Assembly (NCBI RefSeq): GCF_000715505.1
Contig: NZ_JHEH01000008.1
Span: forward strand, 1 to 64,000
Length of the DNA stretch: 64,000 nucleotides
Direction: 5' to 3'
Origin: Thioclava dalianensis
Lineage (GTDB): Bacteria; Pseudomonadota; Alphaproteobacteria; Rhodobacterales; Rhodobacteraceae
Part shown: positions 19,233 through 27,813 of the stretch, in pieces
Numbering within the stretch: position 1 is the first letter of the stretch
Layout: each line of letters starts with the position of its first letter
Translations under genes and position numbers: made by a program
Notes under the pieces: generated by a model
The model's input: only the letters and a program-made list of their open reading frames with translations
Database searches by the model: none
What the model was told of the DNA's origin: nothing

Positions 19233-20531
19233 CTACATCATGCCGGGCAACCAGAGCGAGATCTGCGGCACCGCGACCAGAATTGCGAGCGTTGCGAACA
19301 TCGCCACCCAGAACGGCATGACGCCTCGGAAAATCTCGATCAAGGGCACGTCCTTGGCCACGGATTTCACGATGAAGACGTTGATGCCGACGGGGGGAGA
19401 GATCAGCCCCATCTCGAGCGTGAGCACGACCAGCACGCCAAACCAGATCGGATCGATGCCGAGATCGAGGATCACCGGCAAAAAGATCGGCAGCGTCAGT
19501 ACCAGCATGGCCAGACCTTCGAGGAAACACCCCAGCACCATGTAGATCACGAGGATCACAAGCAGCGTGCCGATCCGGCCAAGATCGAGCGCCACGAGCA
19601 TCTGGCTGATTTCGGCGGGCAGGTGGCTGAGCGCCACGAACGGGTTGATCAGATGCGCCGCGATCAGGATCAGCATGACCGAGGCTGTGGTGACGATACT
19701 GTCTTGCGCGGCGCGCCAGAAGCTTCGCAGGGTCAAGCTGCGCTCACATGCCCCGTAGATAATGACGAAGGCCGCGCCAACCCCGGCGGCCTCGGTGGGC
19801 GAGAAAAACCCCGAATAGATGCCGCCAATGGTGAGCACGATGACGATGAGAATCGGGATTGCGCCGAGGAAGGCGCGACCCTTTTCGGCGGCGCTCGTAG
19901 CCGGGCCTTTCGGTCCGATCTCGGCGCGCAGGGTGCACAGGATCATGATCGTCAGGATGAAGGCGCTCAGCAGCAATATCCCCGGCAAGATGCCCGCCAT
20001 GAAGAGCCGCCCGATGCTTTGCTGCGTCAGGATTGCGTAGATGACAAAGCCGGTTGAGGGCGGGATCAGGATCCCCAGCGTCCCGCCCGCGGCCACAACC
20101 CCGGTCGACAGGCGCGGGCTATAGGCGTAGCGGTCCATCTCGGCCAGCGCGGTGCGCCCCATCGTCAGTGCCGAGGCGACCGAGGAACCCGAGAGGGCTG
20201 CAAACCCGCCGCAGCCCACCACGGTTGCCAGCGCAAGCCCGCCGCGCATCTGACCGATCGTCGCGAAAGCCGCATCATAGAGCTTGCGGCTCATCCCGGT
20301 GACGCTCGCCACATTGCCCATCAGGATGAACAGCGGCACCACGATCAATTCGGAATTCGAGGCCAGTGAGAAGGTCTCGGAGGCCAAAAGCCCGGTGGCC
20401 GCCTGTAGCCCGTTCAGAATCCAGATCCCGACAAAGCCCACTGCGAACATCGCAAAGGCCACAGGCACCCGGATCAGCAGCAAAGCCAGCAGCAGCGTCA
20501 GGCCAGCCGAGCCCACGATTGCAGGGGTCAT
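19233..20531 (-). CDS. dctM: TRAP transporter large permease (DctM)
   Basis: A 432-residue integral membrane subunit with about 12 helices that drives Na-coupled uptake of organic acids with DctP and DctQ. Typical text includes the N-terminal LLLALLLIRVPVAFAMF and the conserved SGSSVASALTMG and PPSTGFVIYA motifs. The start overlaps dctQ by 4 bases. It is the last gene of the P450/TRAP operon. Confidence 0.95.
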   Translation of the reverse strand: MTPAIVGSAGLTLLLALLLIRVPVAFAMFAVGFVGIWILNGLQAATGLLASETFSLASNSELIVVPLFILMGNVASVTGMSRKLYDAAFATIGQMRGGLALATVVGCGGFAALSGSSVASALTMGRTALAEMDRYAYSPRLSTGVVAAGGTLGILIPPSTGFVIYAILTQQSIGRLFMAGILPGILLLSAFILTIMILCTLRAEIGPKGPATSAAEKGRAFLGAIPILIVIVLTIGGIYSGFFSPTEAAGVGAAFVIIYGACERSLTLRSFWRAAQDSIVTTASVMLILIAAHLINPFVALSHLPAEISQMLVALDLGRIGTLLVILVIYMVLGCFLEGLAMLVLTLPIFLPVILDLGIDPIWFGVLVVLTLEMGLISPPVGINVFIVKSVAKDVPLIEIFRGVMPFWVAMFATLAILVAVPQISLWLPGMM

Positions 20532-21043
20532 AGCGGCTCCTTTTCGCCGGTCGGCTGAGGGTCATCGCGCCAGATTAGCCGCAATGCGCGCAGGCCCATC
20601 GTGAGCGCGCCGACCAGCGAGAGCACGCAAAGCGCGTATTGGAACCACGCATTGGGCAGGTTCAAGAGATTGGTCGAGAGATGGAGCATCACGCTCAGCT
20701 TTGCGCTTTGATAGACCGTAACCGCGATCAGCACGAAGATCGCCACGCCCAGCAGCGCCGAGAAAATGTCGATGGTGCGGTTGAGCGCTGCGGGAAACGT
20801 GGTTTCGAAGATATCGACGACGATATGGCCGCCCCTGCGGTCGCACAGCGCCATTCCGCCAAAGACGATCAGCACCATCGTCATGGTGACCAGATCCTGC
20901 GCGCCGTAAAGCGGCATGCCGAAATTGCGCCCGATCACATCGATCACGATCACCAGCACGACGAAGATCAACCCGCTCGTGCCGATGATCGCGGACAGGC
21001 TGATCAGCCTGTCCACAAGCTTTTGCATCTGTGCGAGCATCAC
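20528..21043 (-). CDS. dctQ: TRAP transporter small permease (DctQ)
   Basis: A 171-residue four-helix membrane subunit. The first helix is at about 15-40 (LSAIIGTSGLIFVVLVIVID), followed by the family hallmark of a Gly/Asn-rich loop (GRNFGMPLYGAQDLV). It overlaps dctP and dctM by 4 bases on each side, so the three are translationally coupled. It bridges the large permease and is needed for its stability in known systems. Confidence 0.93.
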   Translation of the reverse strand: MMLAQMQKLVDRLISLSAIIGTSGLIFVVLVIVIDVIGRNFGMPLYGAQDLVTMTMVLIVFGGMALCDRRGGHIVVDIFETTFPAALNRTIDIFSALLGVAIFVLIAVTVYQSAKLSVMLHLSTNLLNLPNAWFQYALCVLSLVGALTMGLRALRLIWRDDPQPTGEKEPL

Positions 21044-22020
21044 TCGCCCCGCATCGCCGCCAGTGTGGCCGCGCCGCCCACCTTGCTCACATAGGTGTCG
21101 GTCACATCGGCCAGCGCGTCATTGAAGGGTTGCGCGCCCGCAGCGTCCAGATCGATCACCGTGGTGCTGTCTGAGGCCCGTGCCGCATCGAGCGCCGCCG
21201 CTGCGGTCGCGATCCATGCCTCTTCGGTCATCTTCGAGATCTTCTCGCCCTTCACCGCATCGAGCGCCGCCTTGGCCTTGGGCGGCAGCCCGTCATAGGC
21301 GGGCTTGTTCATCACCGTATAGAAGGTGAGGCGGCCAAGGTTCGGTCCTGTCGTGACGCTGCCCACGACCTCGTTGAGCTTGAAATCCGACAGGATCGAC
21401 GCGCCGCTGACCACGCCGTCGATCAAACCGGTTTGCAGTCCGTTATAGACCTGTGTCATCGGGATCTGCACCGGGGTTGCGCCGAGCGCCTCCATCGCGG
21501 CAGCCGAGATCGAGCCTGCCACGCGGATCTTGAGCCCCTTGAGATCGGCAGGCGTGCGCACCTCTTTGTCGTGCATCATCAGGATGTTGGGCTCTGAGCC
21601 CCATAGCGCGATCACTTCGGTCTGCGGGTATTCGCCCTTGATCTGATCAAAGCCCTGCCAGAGCGCCTTGTAGCCCGGTGCATCCAGCGGCAGGGCGCCG
21701 GGCAGCTCGGCGATCAGGGTCTTGGGGAATTGCGACGAGGTGTATCCCTGAACGCCCCAGCCCATATCGGCTGTGCCTTGCAGCACGCGCACATATTGAT
21801 CCGCCGGGCCTGCGCCCAGCTCGCCGCCGTGATAGCCGCGCAGCGTGACGGCCCCGTCCGTGCCCTCAGAAAGCGCTTTGGCCAGCGGCTCTATCTGGGC
21901 TGCGTTGATTGTATGGGTGGGCGGCGCCCAGTTTGCGTATTTCAGCTCCTGTGCGCTGGCGCTGCTCAGGGTTGCGCCAAGCGCGATCACTGTCGCGATG
22001 CTCAAACTCGTGTGTTTCAT
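21040..22020 (-). CDS. dctP: TRAP transporter periplasmic substrate-binding protein (DctP)
   Basis: A periplasmic receptor of 326 residues. The signal peptide ends near SSASA (residue 23). The mature domain has the DctP-type strand LKGLKIRVAGSISAAAMEAL, whose conserved Arg normally contacts the ligand carboxylate. That fits an acidic ligand, but the compound is not identified. The ATG at 22020 is preferred over the in-frame Met 5 codons earlier, because the signal peptide begins there. It lies 66 bp downstream of the reductase gene in the same operon. Confidence 0.92.
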   Translation of the reverse strand: MKHTSLSIATVIALGATLSSASAQELKYANWAPPTHTINAAQIEPLAKALSEGTDGAVTLRGYHGGELGAGPADQYVRVLQGTADMGWGVQGYTSSQFPKTLIAELPGALPLDAPGYKALWQGFDQIKGEYPQTEVIALWGSEPNILMMHDKEVRTPADLKGLKIRVAGSISAAAMEALGATPVQIPMTQVYNGLQTGLIDGVVSGASILSDFKLNEVVGSVTTGPNLGRLTFYTVMNKPAYDGLPPKAKAALDAVKGEKISKMTEEAWIATAAAALDAARASDSTTVIDLDAAGAQPFNDALADVTDTYVSKVGGAATLAAMRGE

Positions 22021-22086
22021 GGTCTCTCCTCCCAATGGACCGTTAAACCCCTCATGTGAGGGCCTTTAGATACTCCCATGCAGCCC

Positions 22087-23262
22087 TCAGGCCGCTATCT
22101 CCTCCAGTTCTGCGCGCGTGATCGGCACGGGCGATGCGATGAGCTTACGCGCCCGCATATGGGCGCGCGCGTTGTCGAGCGTCTCGATGGCGGAAAGCCC
22201 GCTTGCGTCGAACCGCCCGATAATCCCTGCGGCGATCTCCTCCTCCGCCGCATCGGGAGTGGCAAAGCCCGCGATCTGCAACTTGCAGGGGCCTTGATCC
22301 GACCAGAACCAGGGCTGCGCGCTGTAAGGCGCGGCGTCGCCTTTGGCGATCCGCTTGGCGATGAGGCGCGCGTGGTCGGTCGCGGCCTGTACGCTTTCGA
22401 GCCGGATCTGCGCGCCGCTGCGGGGATCGGGAAAGCTCGCGCAATCGCCCAAGGCCGAAATCGCCGGGTCCGAAGTCAAAAGCCGCGCATCGGTCCGAAC
22501 GCCGTTGTCGCAGGCAAGCCCCGCCGCCTCGGCCAGCTCGGTATTGGGACGCACGCCCGCCGCGAGCAGCACGAAATCGGATGCGATCTTCGTGCCATCG
22601 GCCAGCGTCACGCCCGAGGGCTCCACCGCGATGGCGGCTTGGCCCAGATGCAGGCGGTTGCCCCAGTCGCGGTGCAGCTCCGCGAAATGCGCCGACATCT
22701 TGGCCGAGACCGCACGTGCCATCAGACGCGGTGCGGCCTCGATGATCGCGACCTCATGGCCGAGCGCGCGGGCCACGGCTGCGAATTCCAAGCCAATGAA
22801 GCCGCCGCCGATCACCGCGATCCGAGTCGGCTGCGAAAGCCTGTCGCGCAGGGTCTGAGCGTCGCGCAACGTGCGCAGATCGCAGGCCAGCCCGATCCCT
22901 TCGATCGGGGGGCGCAGATTGCGCGTGCCGGTCGCGAGGACGAGATGGTCATAGGGCAGGGCATGCGCGCCGCTCTGCCCGGTCACGGTGACGCGCTGGG
23001 CGGTGCGATCAATCGCCTCCACCCACGTGTCGGGCCGGTAGTCGATCTGCTTGGCGTCGAAGAAGCTCTCGGGGCGGAGATACAGCGCCTCGGCCTTGCC
23101 GTCGCGAAGATAGGCCTTGGAGAGCGGCGGGCGCTGATAGGGCAGGCCGGGCTCACCGCCGATCAGCGTGATTGTCCCGGCAAAGCCGCTCTGGCGCAGG
23201 CTGATCGCCGCTTGCAGCCCGCCCTGTCCGGCACCGATGATGAGGACGGTCTCAGGGGTCAA
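22087..23262 (-). CDS. NAD(P)H-dependent ferredoxin reductase (FAD), P450 partner
   Basis: A 391-residue putidaredoxin-reductase-like flavoprotein that would pass electrons from NAD(P)H to the ferredoxin encoded next to it. The FAD Rossmann motif GAGQGG lies near the N-terminus, ATGTRNL marks the FAD domain, the NAD fold is IGGGFIGLE near residue 150, and a second FAD motif is in ALGDCA. The start overlaps the ferredoxin gene by 4 bases. With the P450 it makes a three-component (class I) system. Confidence 0.93.
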   Translation of the reverse strand: MTPETVLIIGAGQGGLQAAISLRQSGFAGTITLIGGEPGLPYQRPPLSKAYLRDGKAEALYLRPESFFDAKQIDYRPDTWVEAIDRTAQRVTVTGQSGAHALPYDHLVLATGTRNLRPPIEGIGLACDLRTLRDAQTLRDRLSQPTRIAVIGGGFIGLEFAAVARALGHEVAIIEAAPRLMARAVSAKMSAHFAELHRDWGNRLHLGQAAIAVEPSGVTLADGTKIASDFVLLAAGVRPNTELAEAAGLACDNGVRTDARLLTSDPAISALGDCASFPDPRSGAQIRLESVQAATDHARLIAKRIAKGDAAPYSAQPWFWSDQGPCKLQIAGFATPDAAEEEIAAGIIGRFDASGLSAIETLDNARAHMRARKLIASPVPITRAELEEIAA

Positions 23263-23582
23263 AACTGTTCCTCGGGCAGATGGACCACGAGCCCGTCGAG
23301 ATCAGAGGTCAGCTTGATCTGGCATGACAAGCGCGAGCGCTCGGTGACCTCGGAGGCAGCCCCGTCCAGCATATCCTCTTCGCTCCTGTCGCGCGTCCCG
23401 ACCCGATCGGCCCATGCCGCATCGACATAGCAATGACAGGTCGCGCACATCATCGCGCCGCCGCATTCGCCCACGATCCCGTCCACATCCTGCGAGACCG
23501 CCGCATGCATCACGGTGTCGCCCTCATCGGCGTCAATGTCGGTCTGCGAGCCGTCATGGGCGATATAGGTCACCTTCACCAT
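23259..23582 (-). CDS. [2Fe-2S] ferredoxin, putidaredoxin type
   Basis: A 107-residue adrenodoxin/putidaredoxin-like carrier. Cluster ligands are visible as CGGAMMCATC (C-x5-C-x2-C) plus the later Cys in RLSCQIK. It would shuttle single electrons from the reductase to the P450. It lies 40 bp downstream of the P450 gene and overlaps the reductase gene. Confidence 0.95.
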   Translation of the reverse strand: MVKVTYIAHDGSQTDIDADEGDTVMHAAVSQDVDGIVGECGGAMMCATCHCYVDAAWADRVGTRDRSEEDMLDGAASEVTERSRLSCQIKLTSDLDGLVVHLPEEQF

Positions 23583-23622
23583 TGAAATTCCTCCTCCTTC
23601 ATGTCCGATCCGCGCGGGCGGG

Positions 23623-24798
23623 TCAGTTCAGTGTCACCGGCAGGTTGATCGGCCCGCGAAACCCAAAGCCGCGCCACAGAACCTGCGAGGGGTCGGGCAG
23701 GCGCATATCGGGGAAACGGTCGAACAGCAGCGGCAGGATGATCTTGCCCACGGTGCGCCGCGCGATATGGGCGCCTGCGCAGTGATGGGGGCCATTGCCG
23801 AAAGCCTGATGGGGGTTCTTGTCGCGAAAGACGATATAGTCCTCGCCATTCTCATAAAGGCTCTCGTCGCGATTGGCGGAGGCCTGGATCGTCATCACGG
23901 TGTCGCCCTTGGGGATCTCGAAGCCGCCCAGCTCGGTATCTTCGGTGACGAGCCGCGAGCTGGCCTGGATCGGGGCCACCCAGCGCACGCCCTCTTCAAA
24001 AGCCTTGCCCCAAGCCTCTTGAGCGCGCACCTGCGCCAGTTGATCGGGATTGGTCAGCAGGCCGTAGAGGATCGTTGCCAGCGCATCGCGCGGCTCGTTG
24101 ATCCCGCCGCCGATCGCGATCTTGATATTGGCCCAGATCTGGCTCATCGGGATCGGATCTTCGGCTGTGAGCATCACCGAATAGGCCGAGCCGTCGGGCT
24201 GAGCGATGCGCTTCTCGCGCAGCTCAGCAAAAAGCGCGTCCATCTCGTCATTGGCCTTGTCCGAGATCGCGAACGGCTCGGGCTTCCAGCCGAAATTTCC
24301 CGCCCCGTCGATCAGGTGCTGCGACCAGCGCTGCATCTCGGCATCGCTGGCCTCGGGGATGCCCAGCACATTGGCGAGGATCCGGGCGGCCAGCGGGCCG
24401 CAGAGATCGGTGAACAGATCGACCGTCTCGCCGCGCGGCAGCCGCCCGACATACTCCTCTGCCAGCTCTTGATAGAGCGGCCCCCAATCCGTGTTGATTT
24501 TCTTCGGCGTGAGTGCGGGCATCATCGCCTTGCGCTCGCGCATATGTTCCTCGCCATCCTTGCGCATCAGGGTATGGGCGCGAAAGGCGGGCTTCATCGG
24601 CGTGTTGGGATCGTTGCTGCTGAACAGATCGGGGGCGTCCTTGACCTGCTTGGTCAGCTCGGCCGTGGTCAGAAAGGTGCGCTGGGCAGAGGCGACCCGC
24701 AAGACCGGGCTTTGGGCGCGCAATCTGCGATAGATCGGGTAGGGATCCGTCGTCAGTTGCGCAAGCGTAATTGTATCGTCAAGCGGTGCGAGCGCCAT
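23623..24798 (-). CDS. cytochrome P450 with atypical I-helix
   Basis: A 391-residue bacterial soluble P450 (monooxygenase). The heme ligand is Cys340 in FGNGPHHCAG, and the K-helix ExxR is in FEEGVRW. The I-helix reads IGGGINEPRDAL where most P450s have (A/G)Gx(D/E)T, so both the acid (Asn) and the alcohol (Glu) of the proton-relay pair are changed. Alternatives to the Thr exist in known families (P450cin has Asn), so it may still be active, possibly with unusual oxygen activation. It is the first gene of a probable six-gene operon with ferredoxin, reductase and a TRAP importer, divergent from a LysR regulator. The substrate is unknown, perhaps an imported carboxylate. Confidence 0.93.
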   Translation of the reverse strand: MALAPLDDTITLAQLTTDPYPIYRRLRAQSPVLRVASAQRTFLTTAELTKQVKDAPDLFSSNDPNTPMKPAFRAHTLMRKDGEEHMRERKAMMPALTPKKINTDWGPLYQELAEEYVGRLPRGETVDLFTDLCGPLAARILANVLGIPEASDAEMQRWSQHLIDGAGNFGWKPEPFAISDKANDEMDALFAELREKRIAQPDGSAYSVMLTAEDPIPMSQIWANIKIAIGGGINEPRDALATILYGLLTNPDQLAQVRAQEAWGKAFEEGVRWVAPIQASSRLVTEDTELGGFEIPKGDTVMTIQASANRDESLYENGEDYIVFRDKNPHQAFGNGPHHCAGAHIARRTVGKIILPLLFDRFPDMRLPDPSQVLWRGFGFRGPINLPVTLN

Positions 24799-24878
24799 TG
24801 TGTCCTCCCGAATTCTCCTCCGAGATCCGGGCTAACGCAGCGCATGCCTTGTAACAATGAGATGAATTTTGTATATCA

Positions 24879-24895
24879 CATCAAATAATTTGATG
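24879..24895. promoter_or_regulatory. 17-bp perfect palindrome, probable LysR operator
   Basis: CATCAAATAATTTGATG is a perfect palindrome around one central base, 9 bp before the LysR start and 80 bp before the P450 start. It lies in the AT-rich stretch of the divergent promoter region. A palindrome here fits autoregulation and activation of the P450 operon. Confidence 0.6.
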
Positions 24896-24903
24896 GGATT
24901 GCC

Positions 24904-25803
24904 ATGTCTCAAACACCCTCGCCAAGCGGCAGGATCGATATCGCCGCGCTCGAGACATTGCGGCTCGTGCATGCTTTGGGCTCTTTCACGGCGGCGGCCG
25001 AAAAGCTCGACGTCAACCAATCGGCGGTAAGCTACACAATCGCGAAACTGCGCAGCTATTTTCAGGATCCGCTCTTTGTGCGCGAGGGCGGGCAACAGGT
25101 TGCGACCGAGCGCTGCGAGCATATCCTTCAACAGGTCACCGAGATCTTACAAAAGCTTGACGATGTCGCGCAGCCGGAAAAATTCGATCCCGCGCAATCG
25201 CGCTCCAAGGTCACCATCGCCTGCAATTACTACGAGCGGATCCTGATGATCCCCAAGATTGTCTCGGAGTTGCGCCGTCAGGCGCCGGGGCTTGAGGTGG
25301 AGGTGGTGAACGCGCTGGGAGACGGGCATTTGCGGCTGTTGCGCCGCGAGGCCGATGTGTTGATCGGACCGTTTGCGCGCAGCCAATCGGGCTTTCACTC
25401 GCGCCGTCTTTATACCGAGCACTATGCCTGTTTCATGGATCCCGGCCACCCGATGGCGGGCCGAGCGCTGGATGTCGAGCGCTATCTCCAGCTCAACCAT
25501 CTCTATATCAATTACGGCGGGAGCTGGAAATCGGCCTATGTGACCGAGCTTGAAGCGGCAGGCCACACATTGCGGCCAACGATCGCCGTGCCAAGCCCTG
25601 CAGGTCTCGCCTCGCTTCTCTCGGGCTCCAATCTCGTGGCGACGATGCCCATTCGGCTGGGCAAGACGATGGATGGGCTTGTGCTCAATCCCTGTCCGTT
25701 TCAGGGGCATTTTGACCTGTCTGTCGTCTGGACCGCGCATAAGAACGCCTCGGCGGTCCATCGCTGGCTGCGCGAGGTCATCGTCGAGACCTGTCGCGGA
25801 TAG
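24904..25803 (+). CDS. LysR family transcriptional regulator
   Basis: A 299-residue regulator. The winged helix-turn-helix is at about 20-70 (ALGSFTAAAEKLDVNQSAVSYTIAKL), and an effector-binding domain starts near SKVTIACNYYERILMIPKI. The residues resemble the NodD/LinR-like subgroup seen with aromatic or phenolic inducers, but this is only a resemblance. It is divergent from the P450 operon, which is the likely target, and the 17-bp palindrome sits in its own leader. Confidence 0.9.
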   Translation: MSQTPSPSGRIDIAALETLRLVHALGSFTAAAEKLDVNQSAVSYTIAKLRSYFQDPLFVREGGQQVATERCEHILQQVTEILQKLDDVAQPEKFDPAQSRSKVTIACNYYERILMIPKIVSELRRQAPGLEVEVVNALGDGHLRLLRREADVLIGPFARSQSGFHSRRLYTEHYACFMDPGHPMAGRALDVERYLQLNHLYINYGGSWKSAYVTELEAAGHTLRPTIAVPSPAGLASLLSGSNLVATMPIRLGKTMDGLVLNPCPFQGHFDLSVVWTAHKNASAVHRWLREVIVETCRG

Positions 25804-25924
25804 CGGGCAGGGGTCTTGGCGTACCCGCGCAAATGCCCCTTGCGTTTGGCCGCGCGGTTTTGGACAACTGCCTCATGGTGTGGCTGAAATCCGTCATCGC
25901 ACCCGCCCAGCGGAGGTCTTGTTC

Positions 25925-26689
25925 GTGACCCGACCCAGCCGCCAGCAAGAGCGGATCACCCAAATCACCGCGATGCTCGATGTTTCGCCTGCCTTGCGGC
26001 TGCGCGATCTTGCCGCACAGATGGGGGTCACCGAGATGACGCTGCGGCGCGATGCGGCGCAGGCGGGCGGGCGATTTGCCTGCCGGGGCGGCTATCTCGT
26101 CGCGAGCCGCACCACGGAGTATTACGATTTCGACGCGCAGATGACGCGCGCGATCGAGGCCAAGCGCGCGGCGGCACAGATCGCGCAGGATCTTGTGCCC
26201 GATCAGGCGGTGGTGTTTCTCGATGCCGGCACCACGCTGCCTCATCTCGCGCGGCTGCTGGCACAGGGCGGGGTGCGGCGCATCATCACTCATTGCTTCA
26301 CCACCGCTGAGGTCTTGCAGGGCCGCGCCAATGTGCCGGTGGAGTTTCTGGGCGGTGAGATCAAGTTGACGACCCGCTCCTGCCACGCCGAAAACCCGCA
26401 GGAGCGCCTTGCCGATCTTGGAATCGATGTGGCGTTTCTCTCGGCGGGCGGGATCGATGCGGCGGGCGTGATCAGCTGCTCATATCCTTACGAGGCCGCG
26501 CTCAAACAGGCCGCGATTGCGAGCTCGGCCCAGAGCTATGTCGTGCTGGATGACAGCAAGCTCGGCACGCGCAAACCGGTGCCCTTCGCCACGCTGGACG
26601 CGGTCGATGGTGTGGTGAGCGAAACCGGCCTGTGGAGCGGGGCGCAGATGAGAAATCGGTTGACACAGCTGTCGCCGCGCGAGATGTAG
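25925..26689 (+). CDS. deoR: DeoR family transcriptional repressor
   Basis: A 254-residue regulator of sugar catabolism. The helix-turn-helix begins RLRDLAAQMGVTEMTLRRD. The sugar-phosphate-binding domain carries LDAGTTLPHLA (a phosphate-sensing loop) and the later LSAGGID and LDDSKLG motifs. The GTG at 25925 is chosen because GGAGG lies 8 bases before it; the open frame extends far upstream without a match to the family. It sits ahead of a kinase, deoC and aldehyde dehydrogenase set, so it probably senses a deoxyribose phosphate. Confidence 0.85.
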   Translation: MTRPSRQQERITQITAMLDVSPALRLRDLAAQMGVTEMTLRRDAAQAGGRFACRGGYLVASRTTEYYDFDAQMTRAIEAKRAAAQIAQDLVPDQAVVFLDAGTTLPHLARLLAQGGVRRIITHCFTTAEVLQGRANVPVEFLGGEIKLTTRSCHAENPQERLADLGIDVAFLSAGGIDAAGVISCSYPYEAALKQAAIASSAQSYVVLDDSKLGTRKPVPFATLDAVDGVVSETGLWSGAQMRNRLTQLSPREM

Positions 26690-26695
26690 GGCGAG

Positions 26696-26717
26696 TAATG
26701 TTAGGATTGAAACATTA
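26696..26717. promoter_or_regulatory. inverted repeat, candidate DeoR operator
   Basis: TAATGTT at 26696-26702 and AACATTA at 26711-26717 are perfect 7-bp arms around an 8-base spacer. They lie between the repressor gene and the kinase gene, in an AT-rich stretch within GC-rich DNA. This is the expected place for the operator of the catabolic genes. Confidence 0.55.
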
Positions 26718-26792
26718 TGATCAAGCGCGCGGGTTGCGATGAACCGAGATGCGCGCCGACCGCGATGTTTCTTGAGATGACGGAGAGCGAAC

Positions 26793-27725
26793 ATGTCTGA
26801 CACAATCGCCGTGGTTGGCTCGAACATGATGGATCTGGTCACCTATATCGAGCGGATGCCCGCACGCGGCGAAACGCTTGCCGCGCCCGATTTCGCGATG
26901 GGATTTGGCGGCAAGGGGGCCAATCAGGCGGTTGCCGCGGCGCGGCTGGGATCAAAGGTCGCGATGGTGACTTGCGTCGGTGATGATGGTTTTGGGGCGC
27001 AGGTGCGCGCCAATCTTGAGAGCAACGGGATCGACACGACCCATGTGCGCACGGTCGAGGGCAGCGCCTCGGGCGTTGCTCCGATCTTTGTCGAGCCCGA
27101 TGGCGAGAACGCGATCCTGATCGTGAAGGGCGCCAATGCGGCGTTGGCACCGTCCGATGTGGATGGGGCCGCAGAGATGCTGCGCGGGGCCTCGGCGATC
27201 TTGCTTCAGCTCGAGGTCGATCTGGCCACCGTCTATCACGCGGTCGCATTCGGGGCGCGCGAGGGCATCACCACGATCCTCAACCCCGCGCCGGCGCATC
27301 GTGATCTCGATATCGCGCAGCTCGACGGGCTCGACTGGTTTTGCCCCAATGAGAGCGAGCTGGCACTGCTGACCGGGCTGCCCACCGACACCGAGGCGGA
27401 CGTTACCGCCGCCGCGCGTCACCTGATCGCGCGCGGCATTCGCAATGTGGTGGTCACTTTGGGCGGGCGTGGCGCGCGGCGCATCACTGCCGATCATGTC
27501 GAGGAGATCGCGCCGGTCGCCGTGACCCCGGTCGATACCACCGGGGCGGGCGATGCGTTCATCGGCGCCTTCGCCCATTATCTTGGGGCCGGGCACGCCC
27601 CGACGGAGGCGCTGACCCGTGCTGCCCGCTATGCCGCGCTGTCGATCACCCGCAGGGGGACGCAGACCAGCTACGCAACCGCGCCGGAATTTGCAGAGTT
27701 TCTGTCCGAGCACGCGCTCGATTGA
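26793..27725 (+). CDS. rbsK: PfkB-family sugar kinase (ribokinase or deoxyribokinase)
   Basis: A 310-residue kinase that would phosphorylate ribose or 2-deoxyribose at C5. Family marks are NMMDL and GGKGANQAVAAARLG at the N-terminus and DTTGAGDAFIGAF with the catalytic Asp. No transporter gene is adjacent. Because deoC and an aldehyde dehydrogenase follow, deoxyribose is a better guess than ribose (as in the deoK systems of enterobacteria), but sequence alone cannot settle it. There is an 88-bp gap to deoC. Confidence 0.85.
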   Translation: MSDTIAVVGSNMMDLVTYIERMPARGETLAAPDFAMGFGGKGANQAVAAARLGSKVAMVTCVGDDGFGAQVRANLESNGIDTTHVRTVEGSASGVAPIFVEPDGENAILIVKGANAALAPSDVDGAAEMLRGASAILLQLEVDLATVYHAVAFGAREGITTILNPAPAHRDLDIAQLDGLDWFCPNESELALLTGLPTDTEADVTAAARHLIARGIRNVVVTLGGRGARRITADHVEEIAPVAVTPVDTTGAGDAFIGAFAHYLGAGHAPTEALTRAARYAALSITRRGTQTSYATAPEFAEFLSEHALD

Positions 27726-27813
27726 GACTGTTTGAGCGCCGGATCGGGGCGGCATCGGGACATAGCGCCCGACACGCTCCCCGAGGCCCGCGCGCCGACC
27801 AAGGAGATAGGCG

